The notes: a model not told the origin generated them from the sequence alone. DNA of 64,000 nucleotides from an uncultured Draconibacterium sp. (GCF_963676735.1 NZ_OY781464.1:653001-717000); one strand, 5' to 3'. Positions 44,047 to 54,484 are shown, counted from the stretch's first letter. Numbers and translations are program-made.

Positions 44047-46329
44047 ATGATTACTGAAAAGGCAAGCAATATTACTCGAACAAATTATAGCAAAAAACTT
44101 CAGGGCGATATTGTTATAACTGGAGGAGGTTGCTCCGGTACCTGTGCTGCAATTACGGCAGCCAGAGCGGGTGCAAAAGTTATTTTGGTGCAAGACCGAC
44201 CGGTACTTGGCGGAAACGCATCAAGCGAGGTTCGTTTATGGATTCTTGGGGCAACGTCGCATATGGGAAATAACAACCGCTGGGCGCGAGAAGGCGGAGT
44301 AATTGATGAAATATTGGTGGAGAACATCTACCGAAACAAGGAAGGTAACCCGGTTATTTTTGACACGATATTGTTAGAGAAAGTAGTCAATGAGCCCAAC
44401 ATCACATTGCTATTAAACACAGCTGTTTATGAGCTTAAAAGAAGTGATGAAAATACGATTGAAAGTTTAAAAGCTTTTTGCAGCCAGACCTCAACCGAAT
44501 TTGTTTTAAAAGCACCAATGTTTATCGATGCTTCGGGTGATGGAATTGTTGGTTTTTTAGCCGGAGCGCCTTTTAGGATGGGTGCCGAAACCAAAGAAGA
44601 ATTTGGCGAACTGTTTGCCCCCGATGCGGCTTATGGTAAAATGTTGGGGCATACCATTTATTTTTATAGTAAAGATACAGGCAAGCCTGTTAAATACGTA
44701 GCACCATCGTATGCGCTTAAAGACATCAACGAAATCCCGCGGTTTAAAAATATTGAAAGTAACATGAGCGGTTGTAATTTTTGGTGGTTCGAGTACGGTG
44801 GACGTTTTGCCGATACGATTGAAAGTACCGAAACCATAAAATGGGAACTGTGGAAAGTCGTTTATGGGGTTTGGGATTATATAAAAAATTCGGGAAACTT
44901 TCCCGAAGCTGAAAATCTTACGCTCGAATGGGTGGGAACAATTCCGGGGAAACGCGAAAGCCGCCGTTTCGAAGGCGATTATATGATGGTTCAGCAAGAT
45001 ATTATTGAACAACGCGAGTTTAATGACGCCATTGGCTTTGGAGGTTGGGCCATCGATTTACATCCCGGAGATGGTGTGTACAGTAAGCTTCCAGGATGCA
45101 CGCAATGGCACTCAAAAGGCATCTACCAGGTTCCATTTCGTAGTTTAACGAGTAAACGTATTTCCAACTTGTTGTTTGCCGGACGAATAATAAGTGCATC
45201 CCATGTGGCTTTTGGCTCTACACGCGTTATGGCTACCTGTGGCCACCTTGCACAGGCAGCAGCTTTGGCTTCGGCAATGTGTGTGAATAATAAGCTGAAA
45301 ACCAATGCAATTCTGCAAAAGGAAAATATGGTTGAACTTCAGAATCAGCTAAATCTAACAGGACAAAGTATACCGAAAATACCAATTGATCGTAAAAAAC
45401 TTGCGGTTGAAATACCAAAGGTTTCAGCATCGGGTACATTTGTTTTAAAGCAGTTCGTTTTCGATGGTGATTGGGTAAACCTCGGTGAGGGCATGGCACA
45501 ATTGCTGCCATTAAAAGCGAAACAAAAATATAGTTTTAAAATTGAGGTTAATGCACTGAAAGATAGTGTATTGGAGATTGAATTGCGGACTTCGTTAAAA
45601 GCAGGGAATTATACCCCGGATGTTACTGTTGACGCAGTAAAAGCAGCAGTAGCGAAGGGTACTCAATACCTGAGTTTTTCTTTCGAAAATGAGTTGGATG
45701 CCGATCAATATGCATTTATAACCATTTTGCCCAATGAGCATGTTAAGGTAATGACCAGCCAACAGTTGCTAACCGGAACTGTAGCTGTTTTTAAAAAGAT
45801 GAACAAAGCCGTTTCAAATAATGGGGCACAGGTTCCGCCGGAAGGAATTGGGGTTGAGTCGTTTGAGTTCTGGACACCCAAACGCCGCCCTGAAGGCCGG
45901 AATATGGCTTTTGAAGTTTCGCCGGCCATCGAAATGTTTTCAGCAGCTAATTTGGTTAATGGATTGGTGCGCCCCGGTGTTGAAAGTAATGCCTGGGCAG
46001 CCGACTTAAACGATACTGCGCCCGAAATTACCCTCTTGTGGGATAAGCCGCAAAAAATAAAAAAGCTGAGGCTATTTTTCGATACCGACTATGATCACCC
46101 GATGGAAAGTGTTCAGATGGGACACCCCGAAGACATTATTCCGTTTTGCGTACAGAATTATTCCGTTTTTGATAAGCATGGAAAACTTCTTTTTGAGAAA
46201 AAAGGAAATTACCAAACCATAAACGACGTAGTATTTGAAAATGAAATATTGGTGGATGAACTTAGGATAAAGCCTGAACATCCTGCATCAAATGTTCCGG
46301 CGGCCCTTTTTGAAATTGTCTGTTTTTAA
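44047..46329 (+). CDS. FAD-dependent oxidoreductase (FAD_oxidored family) with C-terminal beta domains
   Basis: The 760-residue protein starts 2 bp after the symporter stop. An N-terminal FAD domain has VITGGGCSGTCAAITAARAGA and a CVxC-free active region, with APMFIDASGDGIVGFLAGA and RISNLLFAGRIISASHVAFGSTRVMATCG, as in PF12831 proteins of polysaccharide loci. Residues about 450-760 appear to be one or two beta-sandwich domains. There is no signal peptide, so it is probably cytoplasmic. Its substrate is unknown; a step in catabolism of an unusual algal sugar is inferred only from position. Confidence 0.75.
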   Translation: MITEKASNITRTNYSKKLQGDIVITGGGCSGTCAAITAARAGAKVILVQDRPVLGGNASSEVRLWILGATSHMGNNNRWAREGGVIDEILVENIYRNKEGNPVIFDTILLEKVVNEPNITLLLNTAVYELKRSDENTIESLKAFCSQTSTEFVLKAPMFIDASGDGIVGFLAGAPFRMGAETKEEFGELFAPDAAYGKMLGHTIYFYSKDTGKPVKYVAPSYALKDINEIPRFKNIESNMSGCNFWWFEYGGRFADTIESTETIKWELWKVVYGVWDYIKNSGNFPEAENLTLEWVGTIPGKRESRRFEGDYMMVQQDIIEQREFNDAIGFGGWAIDLHPGDGVYSKLPGCTQWHSKGIYQVPFRSLTSKRISNLLFAGRIISASHVAFGSTRVMATCGHLAQAAALASAMCVNNKLKTNAILQKENMVELQNQLNLTGQSIPKIPIDRKKLAVEIPKVSASGTFVLKQFVFDGDWVNLGEGMAQLLPLKAKQKYSFKIEVNALKDSVLEIELRTSLKAGNYTPDVTVDAVKAAVAKGTQYLSFSFENELDADQYAFITILPNEHVKVMTSQQLLTGTVAVFKKMNKAVSNNGAQVPPEGIGVESFEFWTPKRRPEGRNMAFEVSPAIEMFSAANLVNGLVRPGVESNAWAADLNDTAPEITLLWDKPQKIKKLRLFFDTDYDHPMESVQMGHPEDIIPFCVQNYSVFDKHGKLLFEKKGNYQTINDVVFENEILVDELRIKPEHPASNVPAALFEIVCF

Positions 46330-46339
46330 ATGGTAGAAA

Positions 46340-48049
46340 ATGAAAATTAACTTGTTTCTGATTTTGTCGCTTATCCTGTTTGTGGCTTGTGAACAGCCAA
46401 ACAACGAGCTTTCGTTAAACGGAGAATGGGAGTTTTTTGCTTCAAACGAAATGGCGGAGGAGCATGTGGTAAACGAGGCAGAGTTGCCTTGGGATACGCT
46501 AACAGTGCCCGGTAATTGGGACACCTCCGAAAAATATGCTGAATATAGTGGAAAGGGTTATTACAAAAGAGTATTTAAAGTGCCTGCCAATTGGAAGGGG
46601 AGCCAGGTACGTTTAAAATTTGATGCTGTTTACGAAACCTCAAAAGTATGGCTAAATGGCCAGTTACTCGGAAAGCATATTGGAGGTTACACGCCTTTCG
46701 AGTTTAACATTACCTCAAAAGTTAAACCCGGGCGCGAATACGAATTACTGGTAATGGCCGATAATACTTATAAACGTGGTGCCTGGTGGGGCTGGGGAGG
46801 AATCAGCCGTAATGTAAAACTCATAAGAAACGAGGATGTTCGAATGGTTTATCAGCATATTTCTGCCCTTCCCAATTTCGATAAGCGCACGGTTGATTTT
46901 GAAATAAAATACAAACTGGAGAACAATGCACCTACTGCAAAAAAACTAAGTATTGTAAGCGAAATTATTGGCGAAAACGGAACAGTAGTAACAAAAACGG
47001 CAGAGCTGAACTTGTCGGCAAATTCAACTACAGTACACAGCATAAAATTTACCGAAAACCTTAGCAGTTTTCTACTTTGGCATTTTAACACACCCAACTT
47101 GTATACTTTAAACTCTGTTGTTCAAATCCAGGAACAATCGGTTGATTCAAAAACAGACAAATTTGGTATTCGCAAACTGGAAGCGCGCGGGGAACAATTG
47201 TATTTAAATGATAAGGCAGTTTACATGAACGGCTTTAATCGTGTACACGATCATCCTGATTATGGAAATACCGAGCCTGATGAATTGGTTCAGAAAGATA
47301 TTATGGATATGAAAACATTGGGAGCAGTTTTTTCAAGATTAATGCATGCCCCACAAGCGAAGAATTTGCTCGAATTTTGCGACAGTGTGGGCTATCTCAT
47401 TATTGAAGAAATACCGGTGTGGGGCCACGATGATCCGCAGGCTTTTAAAGATAATCCGCTTACAAAACAATGGCTTAAAGAAATGATTGAACGCGATTTT
47501 AACCATGCCTGTGTTGTGGGCTGGAGCGTAGGCAACGAATTACGTGATAGTAGTACCAACTGGGACGAAATAAAATTGTCCCCAAATCAATACGAATACA
47601 TTAATTCTATGCTCGATTTTATTGATGAGCTGGATACAACCCGTTTAAAAACGTATGTGAGTTTAACCTCCTATAAAAGGAACGCCAGTTTAAATAACGA
47701 GCCTTTTGAAAAGTTGGATATTTTGTGCTTAAACTCATACGGCGATGCTATAAAAGCAGTGCAAAATACCCATGCAAAATTCCCGGGCAAACCCATTTTT
47801 GTGTCGGAAATTGGGCAGGGGCAAATTGGGCCGGCACCCGAGGGTAAACTAAGCCAAAAGTTAGTTGATCAGTTAGAAGGCTTAAAAGAAATTCCTTATG
47901 TGGTTGGTTCTGCGGTGTGGAGTTACAACGATTACAGAAGTAATTACAAAGGAACACCCGAATCCGGATTTCGCGAGTGGGGTGTTGTGGACGAAAAACG
48001 AAACAGGAAAATGGCCTGGGATCAAATTAAAAAAATCTATTCCAATTAA
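46340..48049 (+). CDS. GH2-family beta-glycosidase lipoprotein
   Basis: The 569-residue protein has a lipoprotein signal (lipobox LFVAC). A GH2 sugar-binding domain (LNGEWEFFASNE, KRVFKVPANWKGSQVRLKFDAVYETSKVWLNGQ) is followed by an immunoglobulin-like domain. The TIM-barrel has acid/base E400 in SVGNEL and nucleophile E490 in FVSEIG. It is short for GH2 and lacks the extra C-terminal domains of LacZ. It is probably a beta-galactosidase-like enzyme anchored in the periplasm or outer membrane, given the galactan context. The exact linkage is not deducible. Confidence 0.85.
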   Translation: MKINLFLILSLILFVACEQPNNELSLNGEWEFFASNEMAEEHVVNEAELPWDTLTVPGNWDTSEKYAEYSGKGYYKRVFKVPANWKGSQVRLKFDAVYETSKVWLNGQLLGKHIGGYTPFEFNITSKVKPGREYELLVMADNTYKRGAWWGWGGISRNVKLIRNEDVRMVYQHISALPNFDKRTVDFEIKYKLENNAPTAKKLSIVSEIIGENGTVVTKTAELNLSANSTTVHSIKFTENLSSFLLWHFNTPNLYTLNSVVQIQEQSVDSKTDKFGIRKLEARGEQLYLNDKAVYMNGFNRVHDHPDYGNTEPDELVQKDIMDMKTLGAVFSRLMHAPQAKNLLEFCDSVGYLIIEEIPVWGHDDPQAFKDNPLTKQWLKEMIERDFNHACVVGWSVGNELRDSSTNWDEIKLSPNQYEYINSMLDFIDELDTTRLKTYVSLTSYKRNASLNNEPFEKLDILCLNSYGDAIKAVQNTHAKFPGKPIFVSEIGQGQIGPAPEGKLSQKLVDQLEGLKEIPYVVGSAVWSYNDYRSNYKGTPESGFREWGVVDEKRNRKMAWDQIKKIYSN

Positions 48050-48062
48050 TGTCAATTAAAAA

Positions 48063-48854
48063 ATGAATACCATGAGAATTGTAATGCTAATCATAACGCT
48101 TCTATTTAGTTATTTGTCAACTTTTGCGCAAACTTCGGCAGAGCCAAAAACAATTGATTTAACAAAATGGAAAATGGTTTGGAACGACGAGTTTGATTAC
48201 CCTGACAAAAGACTGGAAAAAAACTGGGAAGTTCAAAACGGCCCGAGCGGACACATCCTTTGCAGTCGCTGGCGCGAAAATGCGGTGGTGCACGATGGTA
48301 TTCTGGAGTTAATTGCAAAAAAAGAAAAGCGTGGCGGACAGGATTGGACAGCAGCAAGTATCTGGACAAAAAAGAAATTTAAGTACGGCTATTTTGAATG
48401 CCGTTACAAATATGCCGGAGCCGAAACTACCAATAACTCATTCTGGCTCATGACCAGAGGCGCAGAACCCGCTGTGGGCAAGCGTTTTGAAATTGACATT
48501 AACGAAGGGCACTATCCGAAAATTATCAATACAAATATTCATAACCACAGCGACCATACCGTGGTGAACGGGAAAAAAAGAAGCATTCGGAATCCAAAGC
48601 ACTTTAACCTCGAAAATGATTATGACCTTGACTTTTCGGAAGAGTTTCACACTTATGGTTTAGAGTGGAACGAAAACGAAATGATTTTTTATTTTGATGG
48701 AAAAGAAATCAGGCGGGTAAAAAACGAGTTTTGTTACAGCGAAACACCAATTTGGCTTAGTCTGGCTTTGGTTAAATGGTATGGTACCTTAACCGATGAG
48801 GTGGATGGAAAAAGTATGAAAGTGGATTACGTACGCTATTATCTAAAGAAATAA
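48063..48854 (+). CDS. Secreted GH16-family endo-glycanase (agarase/porphyranase-like)
   Basis: The 263-residue protein has a signal peptide (MRIVMLIITLLFSYLSTFAQ). The GH16 jelly-roll has the catalytic motif EIDINE (nucleophile E143, E148 acid/base). WKMVWNDEFDYPDKRLEKNWE and KFKYGYFECRYKYAG also match. GH16 includes beta-agarases, porphyranases and kappa-carrageenases; the neighbouring GH117 argues for an agar- or porphyran-type galactan. It would cut the chain internally and release oligosaccharides for the exo-enzymes. The subfamily was not determined. Confidence 0.88.
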   Translation: MNTMRIVMLIITLLFSYLSTFAQTSAEPKTIDLTKWKMVWNDEFDYPDKRLEKNWEVQNGPSGHILCSRWRENAVVHDGILELIAKKEKRGGQDWTAASIWTKKKFKYGYFECRYKYAGAETTNNSFWLMTRGAEPAVGKRFEIDINEGHYPKIINTNIHNHSDHTVVNGKKRSIRNPKHFNLENDYDLDFSEEFHTYGLEWNENEMIFYFDGKEIRRVKNEFCYSETPIWLSLALVKWYGTLTDEVDGKSMKVDYVRYYLKK

Positions 48855-48870
48855 CAACAGAACACAAAGT

Positions 48871-50151
48871 ATGAAAAAAATAGTACCGCTTTTGATTGCA
48901 TGCGCATTGTTTTTTATTGCCTGTAATCATAAATCAGAAGAAAAAACTGTAGCAGATCAAGGTTCGTTTCCGTATACGGTTACCAAAGAAACCGCCAATA
49001 TAAAAATGAGCCCGGCCATGAAGCGAAGTTTTGAAAGTTACAGTGCCATTCATCCGCGCGACAATGAGCTGTATTCGCAGTTCAAATACACCGAATTGAA
49101 GGGCCTGGATTACGACAACCACGATGGAACCATTTCGCGTCGCGACCCATCGAAAGTGATTTTTGAGAATGGTAAATATTACGTTTGGTACACCAGGCGT
49201 CATACACCTGTAATTCCTGTTGGCGCAAAAAATGCGCAGCAGGCCAACGACACTATCCCCTCAACCGATTGGGATTTGGCCGAAATTTGGTACGCCACCA
49301 GCAAAGATGGTTTTACCTGGGAAGAACAAGGCGTTGCGGTGCCCCGGCCACCAAAACCAAATGTGGGCTGGCGTTCGGTTTCAACTACCGACGTGTTAAA
49401 ATGGAAAGGCAAATTCTACCTTTACTACCAGGGATTTATGGAAGCCAGCGGCTTAAAAGGCGATTACTGCCCGGTGGCCGTTTCGTATGCCGACTCGCCC
49501 GATGGACCCTGGACACCCACCAACGAAATTGTTATTCCAAACGGGCCTGAAGGTGCATGGGATCAGTACGCTATTCACGATCCGTATCCTTTGGTTCACG
49601 ATGGTAAAATCTACCTCTACTATAAAAGTGCCTTCAACCGTCCGGGTAATGTGTGGGTAGCCGGTGGTTTGGCCATTGCCGAAGATCCGCTTGGGCCCTT
49701 CGAAAAATATCCGCTTAATCCGGTTTTAAACTCGGGGCACGAAGTTACGCTCTTCCCCTTTAAAGAAGGCGTTGCAGCAATTGTTGCCAAAGATGGTAAT
49801 GAACATTTTACAGTGCAGTATGCTAAAGATTGGGTGAATTTTGAAATTGCATCGATTTGTGAATTGGTACCGGTTGCAACCGGGCCTTTTGTTGCCGATG
49901 CTTTTACAAACACTGCCGATGGTAAAGGAATAACCTGGGGATTGTGTCATTTTATAAATGCAGGAACCTTTGGCGTAAACCAACATTCAATTTTGGCTCG
50001 TTTCGATTGCGATTTGAGCCTGGAGGTGGATGACCCGGATATGAAAACAACAGGAACATGGTATAAACCTGAATATTATTTTGAACAGGGGCTAAATAAA
50101 AAGCAAAAGCAACGTATTGAAGAACAGAATACAGCATTGCTTGAAGAATAA
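48871..50151 (+). CDS. GH117-family 3,6-anhydro-alpha-galactosidase-like lipoprotein
   Basis: The 426-residue protein has a lipoprotein signal (FFIAC). It matches GH117 throughout, with TELKGLDYDNHDGTISRRDPSK, WYTRRHTP, STDWDLAEIWYATSKDGFTWEEQG and NSGHE. Family catalytic positions appear intact: D92 (SRRD), D237 (IHDPY), H290 and E291 (NSGHE). GH117 enzymes remove 3,6-anhydro-L-galactose from neoagaro-oligosaccharides as exo-acting five-bladed propellers. I recall that a histidine acid is unusual in this family. It would act after the GH16 enzyme. Confidence 0.93.
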   Translation: MKKIVPLLIACALFFIACNHKSEEKTVADQGSFPYTVTKETANIKMSPAMKRSFESYSAIHPRDNELYSQFKYTELKGLDYDNHDGTISRRDPSKVIFENGKYYVWYTRRHTPVIPVGAKNAQQANDTIPSTDWDLAEIWYATSKDGFTWEEQGVAVPRPPKPNVGWRSVSTTDVLKWKGKFYLYYQGFMEASGLKGDYCPVAVSYADSPDGPWTPTNEIVIPNGPEGAWDQYAIHDPYPLVHDGKIYLYYKSAFNRPGNVWVAGGLAIAEDPLGPFEKYPLNPVLNSGHEVTLFPFKEGVAAIVAKDGNEHFTVQYAKDWVNFEIASICELVPVATGPFVADAFTNTADGKGITWGLCHFINAGTFGVNQHSILARFDCDLSLEVDDPDMKTTGTWYKPEYYFEQGLNKKQKQRIEEQNTALLEE

Positions 50152-50162
50152 GCAAACCAATT

Positions 50163-51302
50163 ATGGAATTACTTAAGTACATCATAGGTTTCGTTTTTAT
50201 TTTGCTGGCCGGAAACCTGCGCGGGCAGCATGCCGATGAATTGAACCTGGGTGCCATGGTTCAACCCGTTCCTGAAGAATATAAATTCATCGACCCCAAT
50301 TACCACATCTGGGGAGCTTCGGTGGTAAAAGGTTACGATGGCAAGTACCATATGTATTATTCGCGCTGGAAATACGAACTGGGGCATATGGGCTGGGTAA
50401 CCGATTCGGAAATAGCTTATGCCGTGGCCGAAAAAGCGGAAGGGCCTTATAAACCTGTAAATGTTGCTTTGCCTGCCCGTGGTAAGGAGTATTGGGACGG
50501 CACAACCACCCATAATCCCACGGTTTTTAAAAAGGATGGCAAGTATTACCTGTATTATATGGGCACTACATCTCCTGTAATAGCTAAGCAGCCAACTTCC
50601 ATGAAAAATAAAGACTGGTGGCTTTATCGTAACAATCAACGTATTGGTGTTGCCTGGGCAACCAACCCTGCCGGCCCGTGGAACAGGTTAGACGAACCGG
50701 TAATTGATGTAAGTGATGACCCAAAAGCTCCTGATGCTTTAATGACCTCGAACCCCGCCATTAACATTGCACCAGACGGTAGTATTTTTGCTGTTTACAA
50801 AGTCGTTGGCAAACAAGAAGGTTGGAAACCGGTGGATATGGAAAGTACTGATGGCTGGCAGGTATCAAAAGGAAGTAGAGTAAGGTATATGCTTGCTTTT
50901 GCTGATAAACCGCTTGGACCGTTTAAAAAACACAAGGAAACCATTTTTGAATTAAAGGGTTCGGAAGATGAGCACATGATTGCCGAAGACCCTTACGTGT
51001 GGAGTCAGAACGGAAAATTCTACGCTCTGGTAACTGATATTCAGGGGCGTTTTACCGGCGATACCGGTGCTATTGCTTTAATGGAATCGGATAATGGTTA
51101 CGATTGGGAACAGGCAAAACACCCGCTGGTTGTACCTGGTAAAATTTTAAAAACCGATGGTACACGAACAGAATACAAAATAGAACGGCCTCAACTATTG
51201 GTAGAAGATGGTGTGCCCACTTTTATTTTCGGGGCATTAGGCATTACTGTAAATGGCGTTCATCGCGGGCATTGTTGTAACCTTCGAATTCAGTTAAAAT
51301 AA
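50163..51302 (+). CDS. GH43/GH117-like five-bladed propeller glycosidase, signal peptide
   Basis: The 379-residue protein has a signal peptide (MELLKYIIGFVFILLAGNLRGQ). Propeller motifs include [52 protein letters not shown] and AEDPYVWSQNGKFYALVTD. Three further copies of this fold occur in the operon (54481, 55615 and the N-terminal half of 58199). It resembles clan GH-F (GH43/GH62) and GH117, but I cannot place it in a named family. It is probably an exo-glycosidase acting on substituted galactan oligosaccharides. Confidence 0.75.
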   Translation: MELLKYIIGFVFILLAGNLRGQHADELNLGAMVQPVPEEYKFIDPNYHIWGASVVKGYDGKYHMYYSRWKYELGHMGWVTDSEIAYAVAEKAEGPYKPVNVALPARGKEYWDGTTTHNPTVFKKDGKYYLYYMGTTSPVIAKQPTSMKNKDWWLYRNNQRIGVAWATNPAGPWNRLDEPVIDVSDDPKAPDALMTSNPAINIAPDGSIFAVYKVVGKQEGWKPVDMESTDGWQVSKGSRVRYMLAFADKPLGPFKKHKETIFELKGSEDEHMIAEDPYVWSQNGKFYALVTDIQGRFTGDTGAIALMESDNGYDWEQAKHPLVVPGKILKTDGTRTEYKIERPQLLVEDGVPTFIFGALGITVNGVHRGHCCNLRIQLK

Positions 51303-51316
51303 CGAAATACAAAATC

Positions 51317-54300
51317 ATGAGTAAACTATTTTCCTTCGTACTATTAATGCTTTTTGCTTCCGTACTTCAGGCTCAAAATTCGGAAACGGGCCAGGAAGAA
51401 CTATCGCTTAACGGAAACTGGAAATTTTACGCCATCTATGGCGAAGGTTCCAACTACATGAATATCCGTGAAACCGAAAATGATATCGTAATTGATAACA
51501 TTGATGAAAATGTACAAGTTAAGGGCAATTGGAGCACGTCTGATTTTGGTGCGGTTAATTCAAAGTTTCACGGTGAAAACTATTTGCAACATTATTTTTC
51601 CATAACCGACCTTGAAAATGCAGACAGGAACGATGATTCTAATGTTCGGTTTTATCCTAATTTCAAAAAAACGGGTTACTACGAGGTGTTTACAAAATAC
51701 CCCTTTATATCTCATATGACGGCGCAATACAACGTGAAACACGCAAAAGGCATTTCAACCAAATATTTTAATCAGCGGGTGTTTTGTGGCGAATGGAACA
51801 GTCTTGGTATTTTTGAATTTAATAGCAACGATGATAATTATGTTGAAGTAACAGCGATAGTAAGTGGTGATGTTGCTGCAGATGCGGTAATGTTTCGCGA
51901 AATTCCCAAAGAGAAGTATTTAAATGCAAAAGAAGAACCCCGCCAGGTTTTTCTTAGCGATTTTGATGATTCTGATTGGCACAACTTAAGCGTTCCGGGG
52001 CACTGGGGAATGATTAATGAGTACTCGAACTATACCGGAAAAGGTTGGTATCGGAAAACAATTCATCTTCCAAAAAACTGGAAAAAAGATGCAAGCGACA
52101 GGTACTATTTAAAATTTGGTGGTGTTTATCATCTCGCAAAAGTTTATCTCAACGGTAAGTTTATTGGAAGAAACAGGGGAGGATTTACGCCTTTCGAATT
52201 TGACGTGACGGATGAACTAAATTTCAAGGGGAAAAATGTTATTGCAGTTGAAGCCGATAACAGCGCAATTGTTAGTGCCACCTGGAATTGGGGTGGAATA
52301 ATCCGGGATGTTACCCTAAGTAAAAACAAAGATGTTAGAATAGATTACCAATATATTCAGGCCGACCCCAACCTGAAAACAAGGACAGCCAATGTAAAAC
52401 TCAAAGTGAGGGTTGAAAACAATTCTGCTAAAAAAAGAACAATTACAGTTAGTTCTAAATTATTGGATGAAATCGAAATCGGAACATTGGAAGGGACGGT
52501 TGAAATAGAAGCCAATACAAGAAAGGATATTCACCTTGAAACCGTTTTAAGTGCCGAAAACGTTGAGTTATGGCATTTTGATAATCCTAAACTGTATCAA
52601 ATTTATACTACAATCTCTGAAGGGAAAAACAAATTGAATAAAAAGGTGGACAATTTTGGAATCCGAAAAGTTGAACTGACAGATTCTAAAATGTTGCTGA
52701 ATGGCGAGCCCGTTCGTTTAGCCGGTTTTAACCGGGTAAGCGAGAGCCGTTTCTGGGGATCTTCTGAGCCCCTGGAGGTACTGGAAGAAGATGTGGATTT
52801 AATGAAAGAAGCGGGAGCCAACTTTATGCGGATTATGCACGGCACTCAAAACGAAAAGTTGATTGACTTATGCGATAAAAAAGGAATTATGCTTTTTGAA
52901 GAGGTTAATGTTCGGGATTTGGATAACGATGAGTTTCGTGCGAATTATTATCCACTGGCGAAACTTGAAAAAGAAAAAGGAATTCAATTAAATCCGGAAG
53001 AAGAAGAAATTTTAATGCTTGACGAGCCTTATGTTATGCTAACCCAAAAGCATGGTGTGGAAATGACGGATAAAAACTATTTTCTTGCCAAATATTGGTT
53101 AAAAGGGATGATTGAACGCGACATTAATCACCCAAGTATTATTGGCTGGAGTGTTGGTAATGAGTTGAATAATCATTTTGAATACGGCAAAGCGGCCATC
53201 GATTATGTAAAAACGGAATTAGACCCATACCGCTTGGTTACCTGTGTAAGCAACTCGGGGCAAAAAGAAGAATACACACCGGAAACTGATCCCAATACCT
53301 TTGTTGACATTATAATGCATAATATGTATGGCTGGCAGGGTAAACCACAGGACATACTTAATGCGCTAAGAACGAAGTGGCCCGATAAACCGGTTTTTAT
53401 TTCCGAATTTGGTTTCGATCCGTGGCCATCAACAGCTTTAAATGCCGATAAAGAAATATTCTCAGAGTGGACCAATCATTTCAGACATAAAAATGAGTTT
53501 GTAATCGGAACATCCATGTGGACCTTTAACGATTACCGAAGCGCTTATGCCGGAACAACAGCCGAAGAAAACCGTGTTTGGGGCGTTATTACTACCTGGC
53601 GACAAAAACGCCGTTTATTCAAGCGCATAAAGCAGGAACATGCGCCTGTTCTGGATATTGAAATTTCAAACATCGATTTTGATAAAAATTCGGCTGATAT
53701 TCGTCTGCCAATTCGTAGCGAAAGTGATTATCCGAGCCACGCCATGCGCAATTATAAACTGGTTTATCAGTTTACAAACAGCCGGGGCGAGACTGTTTTT
53801 GAGAACGCAAAAGAATTACCCGATTTAAAACCTGCCGACAAGCAATGGAACGGTACAATCACCTGGGAAAATTTACCTGCCGATGTACTCGACCTAACCA
53901 TAAGCCTTGTAACGCCAACAAATTATTCGCGCCTCGATAAAACCATTTCGTTCAAAAACGCCATTACTCCTAAAATTACAGCACTTATTCCTGGCAAAAA
54001 CGCTGTGCGGGTGCTTTTCGGGCATGTGCCCAATGCAAGCGAATACTTTGTACGTTATTCAGCCGATGGTGAAAAAGAACAAGAGTCGTACAAAACAATT
54101 TCAAACTACATTGATGTTACTGGTTTAGAAGAAGGAAAAACATATCGCTTTAAACTATTTGCCCTAAACGATAAAGGGCAAAGCAAGCCCTCTGATATGG
54201 CAAAAACAGCCACTGTAAATAAGCCTTTGCCACCAATTATCTGGGATTCTTTTATCACCGATAACAAACTGGTAATTGGCTATTCAAGCGATTTTGCTGA

Positions 54301-54484
54301 TGGTATTTACACCATAAAATATGGAACTTCAAAAGATCAGTTAGACAAAACTTTTAGCTCTAAAGTAAGAGGCATGGTGTCAATTGATTTGAATGGAGAA
54401 AAAGAGCTTTATTTTAAAATGAAAAGAAGCCTTGGAGGCGAAGAAAGTAATTGGTCACAACTGGTTAAAACAATATCAAAATGA
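51317..54484 (+). CDS. Multidomain GH2 glycosidase with golvesin-like and FnIII domains
   Basis: The 1055-residue protein has a signal peptide (LFSFVLLMLFASVLQAQ). After the first strands of the sugar-binding domain comes a golvesin/xanthan-lyase-type insert (about 50-195: FYPNFKKTGYYEVFTKYPF, DAVMFREIP). The GH2 sandwich follows (about 200-460), then a TIM-barrel with E616 (SVGNEL) and E697 (FISEFG), a further beta domain, and an FnIII domain near 895-960 (GLEEGKTYRFKLFALNDKG). It is far larger than the GH2 at 46340. Its stop overlaps the next start (ATGA). It probably binds and cleaves the polymer or large oligosaccharides. Confidence 0.82.
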   Translation: MSKLFSFVLLMLFASVLQAQNSETGQEELSLNGNWKFYAIYGEGSNYMNIRETENDIVIDNIDENVQVKGNWSTSDFGAVNSKFHGENYLQHYFSITDLENADRNDDSNVRFYPNFKKTGYYEVFTKYPFISHMTAQYNVKHAKGISTKYFNQRVFCGEWNSLGIFEFNSNDDNYVEVTAIVSGDVAADAVMFREIPKEKYLNAKEEPRQVFLSDFDDSDWHNLSVPGHWGMINEYSNYTGKGWYRKTIHLPKNWKKDASDRYYLKFGGVYHLAKVYLNGKFIGRNRGGFTPFEFDVTDELNFKGKNVIAVEADNSAIVSATWNWGGIIRDVTLSKNKDVRIDYQYIQADPNLKTRTANVKLKVRVENNSAKKRTITVSSKLLDEIEIGTLEGTVEIEANTRKDIHLETVLSAENVELWHFDNPKLYQIYTTISEGKNKLNKKVDNFGIRKVELTDSKMLLNGEPVRLAGFNRVSESRFWGSSEPLEVLEEDVDLMKEAGANFMRIMHGTQNEKLIDLCDKKGIMLFEEVNVRDLDNDEFRANYYPLAKLEKEKGIQLNPEEEEILMLDEPYVMLTQKHGVEMTDKNYFLAKYWLKGMIERDINHPSIIGWSVGNELNNHFEYGKAAIDYVKTELDPYRLVTCVSNSGQKEEYTPETDPNTFVDIIMHNMYGWQGKPQDILNALRTKWPDKPVFISEFGFDPWPSTALNADKEIFSEWTNHFRHKNEFVIGTSMWTFNDYRSAYAGTTAEENRVWGVITTWRQKRRLFKRIKQEHAPVLDIEISNIDFDKNSADIRLPIRSESDYPSHAMRNYKLVYQFTNSRGETVFENAKELPDLKPADKQWNGTITWENLPADVLDLTISLVTPTNYSRLDKTISFKNAITPKITALIPGKNAVRVLFGHVPNASEYFVRYSADGEKEQESYKTISNYIDVTGLEEGKTYRFKLFALNDKGQSKPSDMAKTATVNKPLPPIIWDSFITDNKLVIGYSSDFADGIYTIKYGTSKDQLDKTFSSKVRGMVSIDLNGEKELYFKMKRSLGGEESNWSQLVKTISK

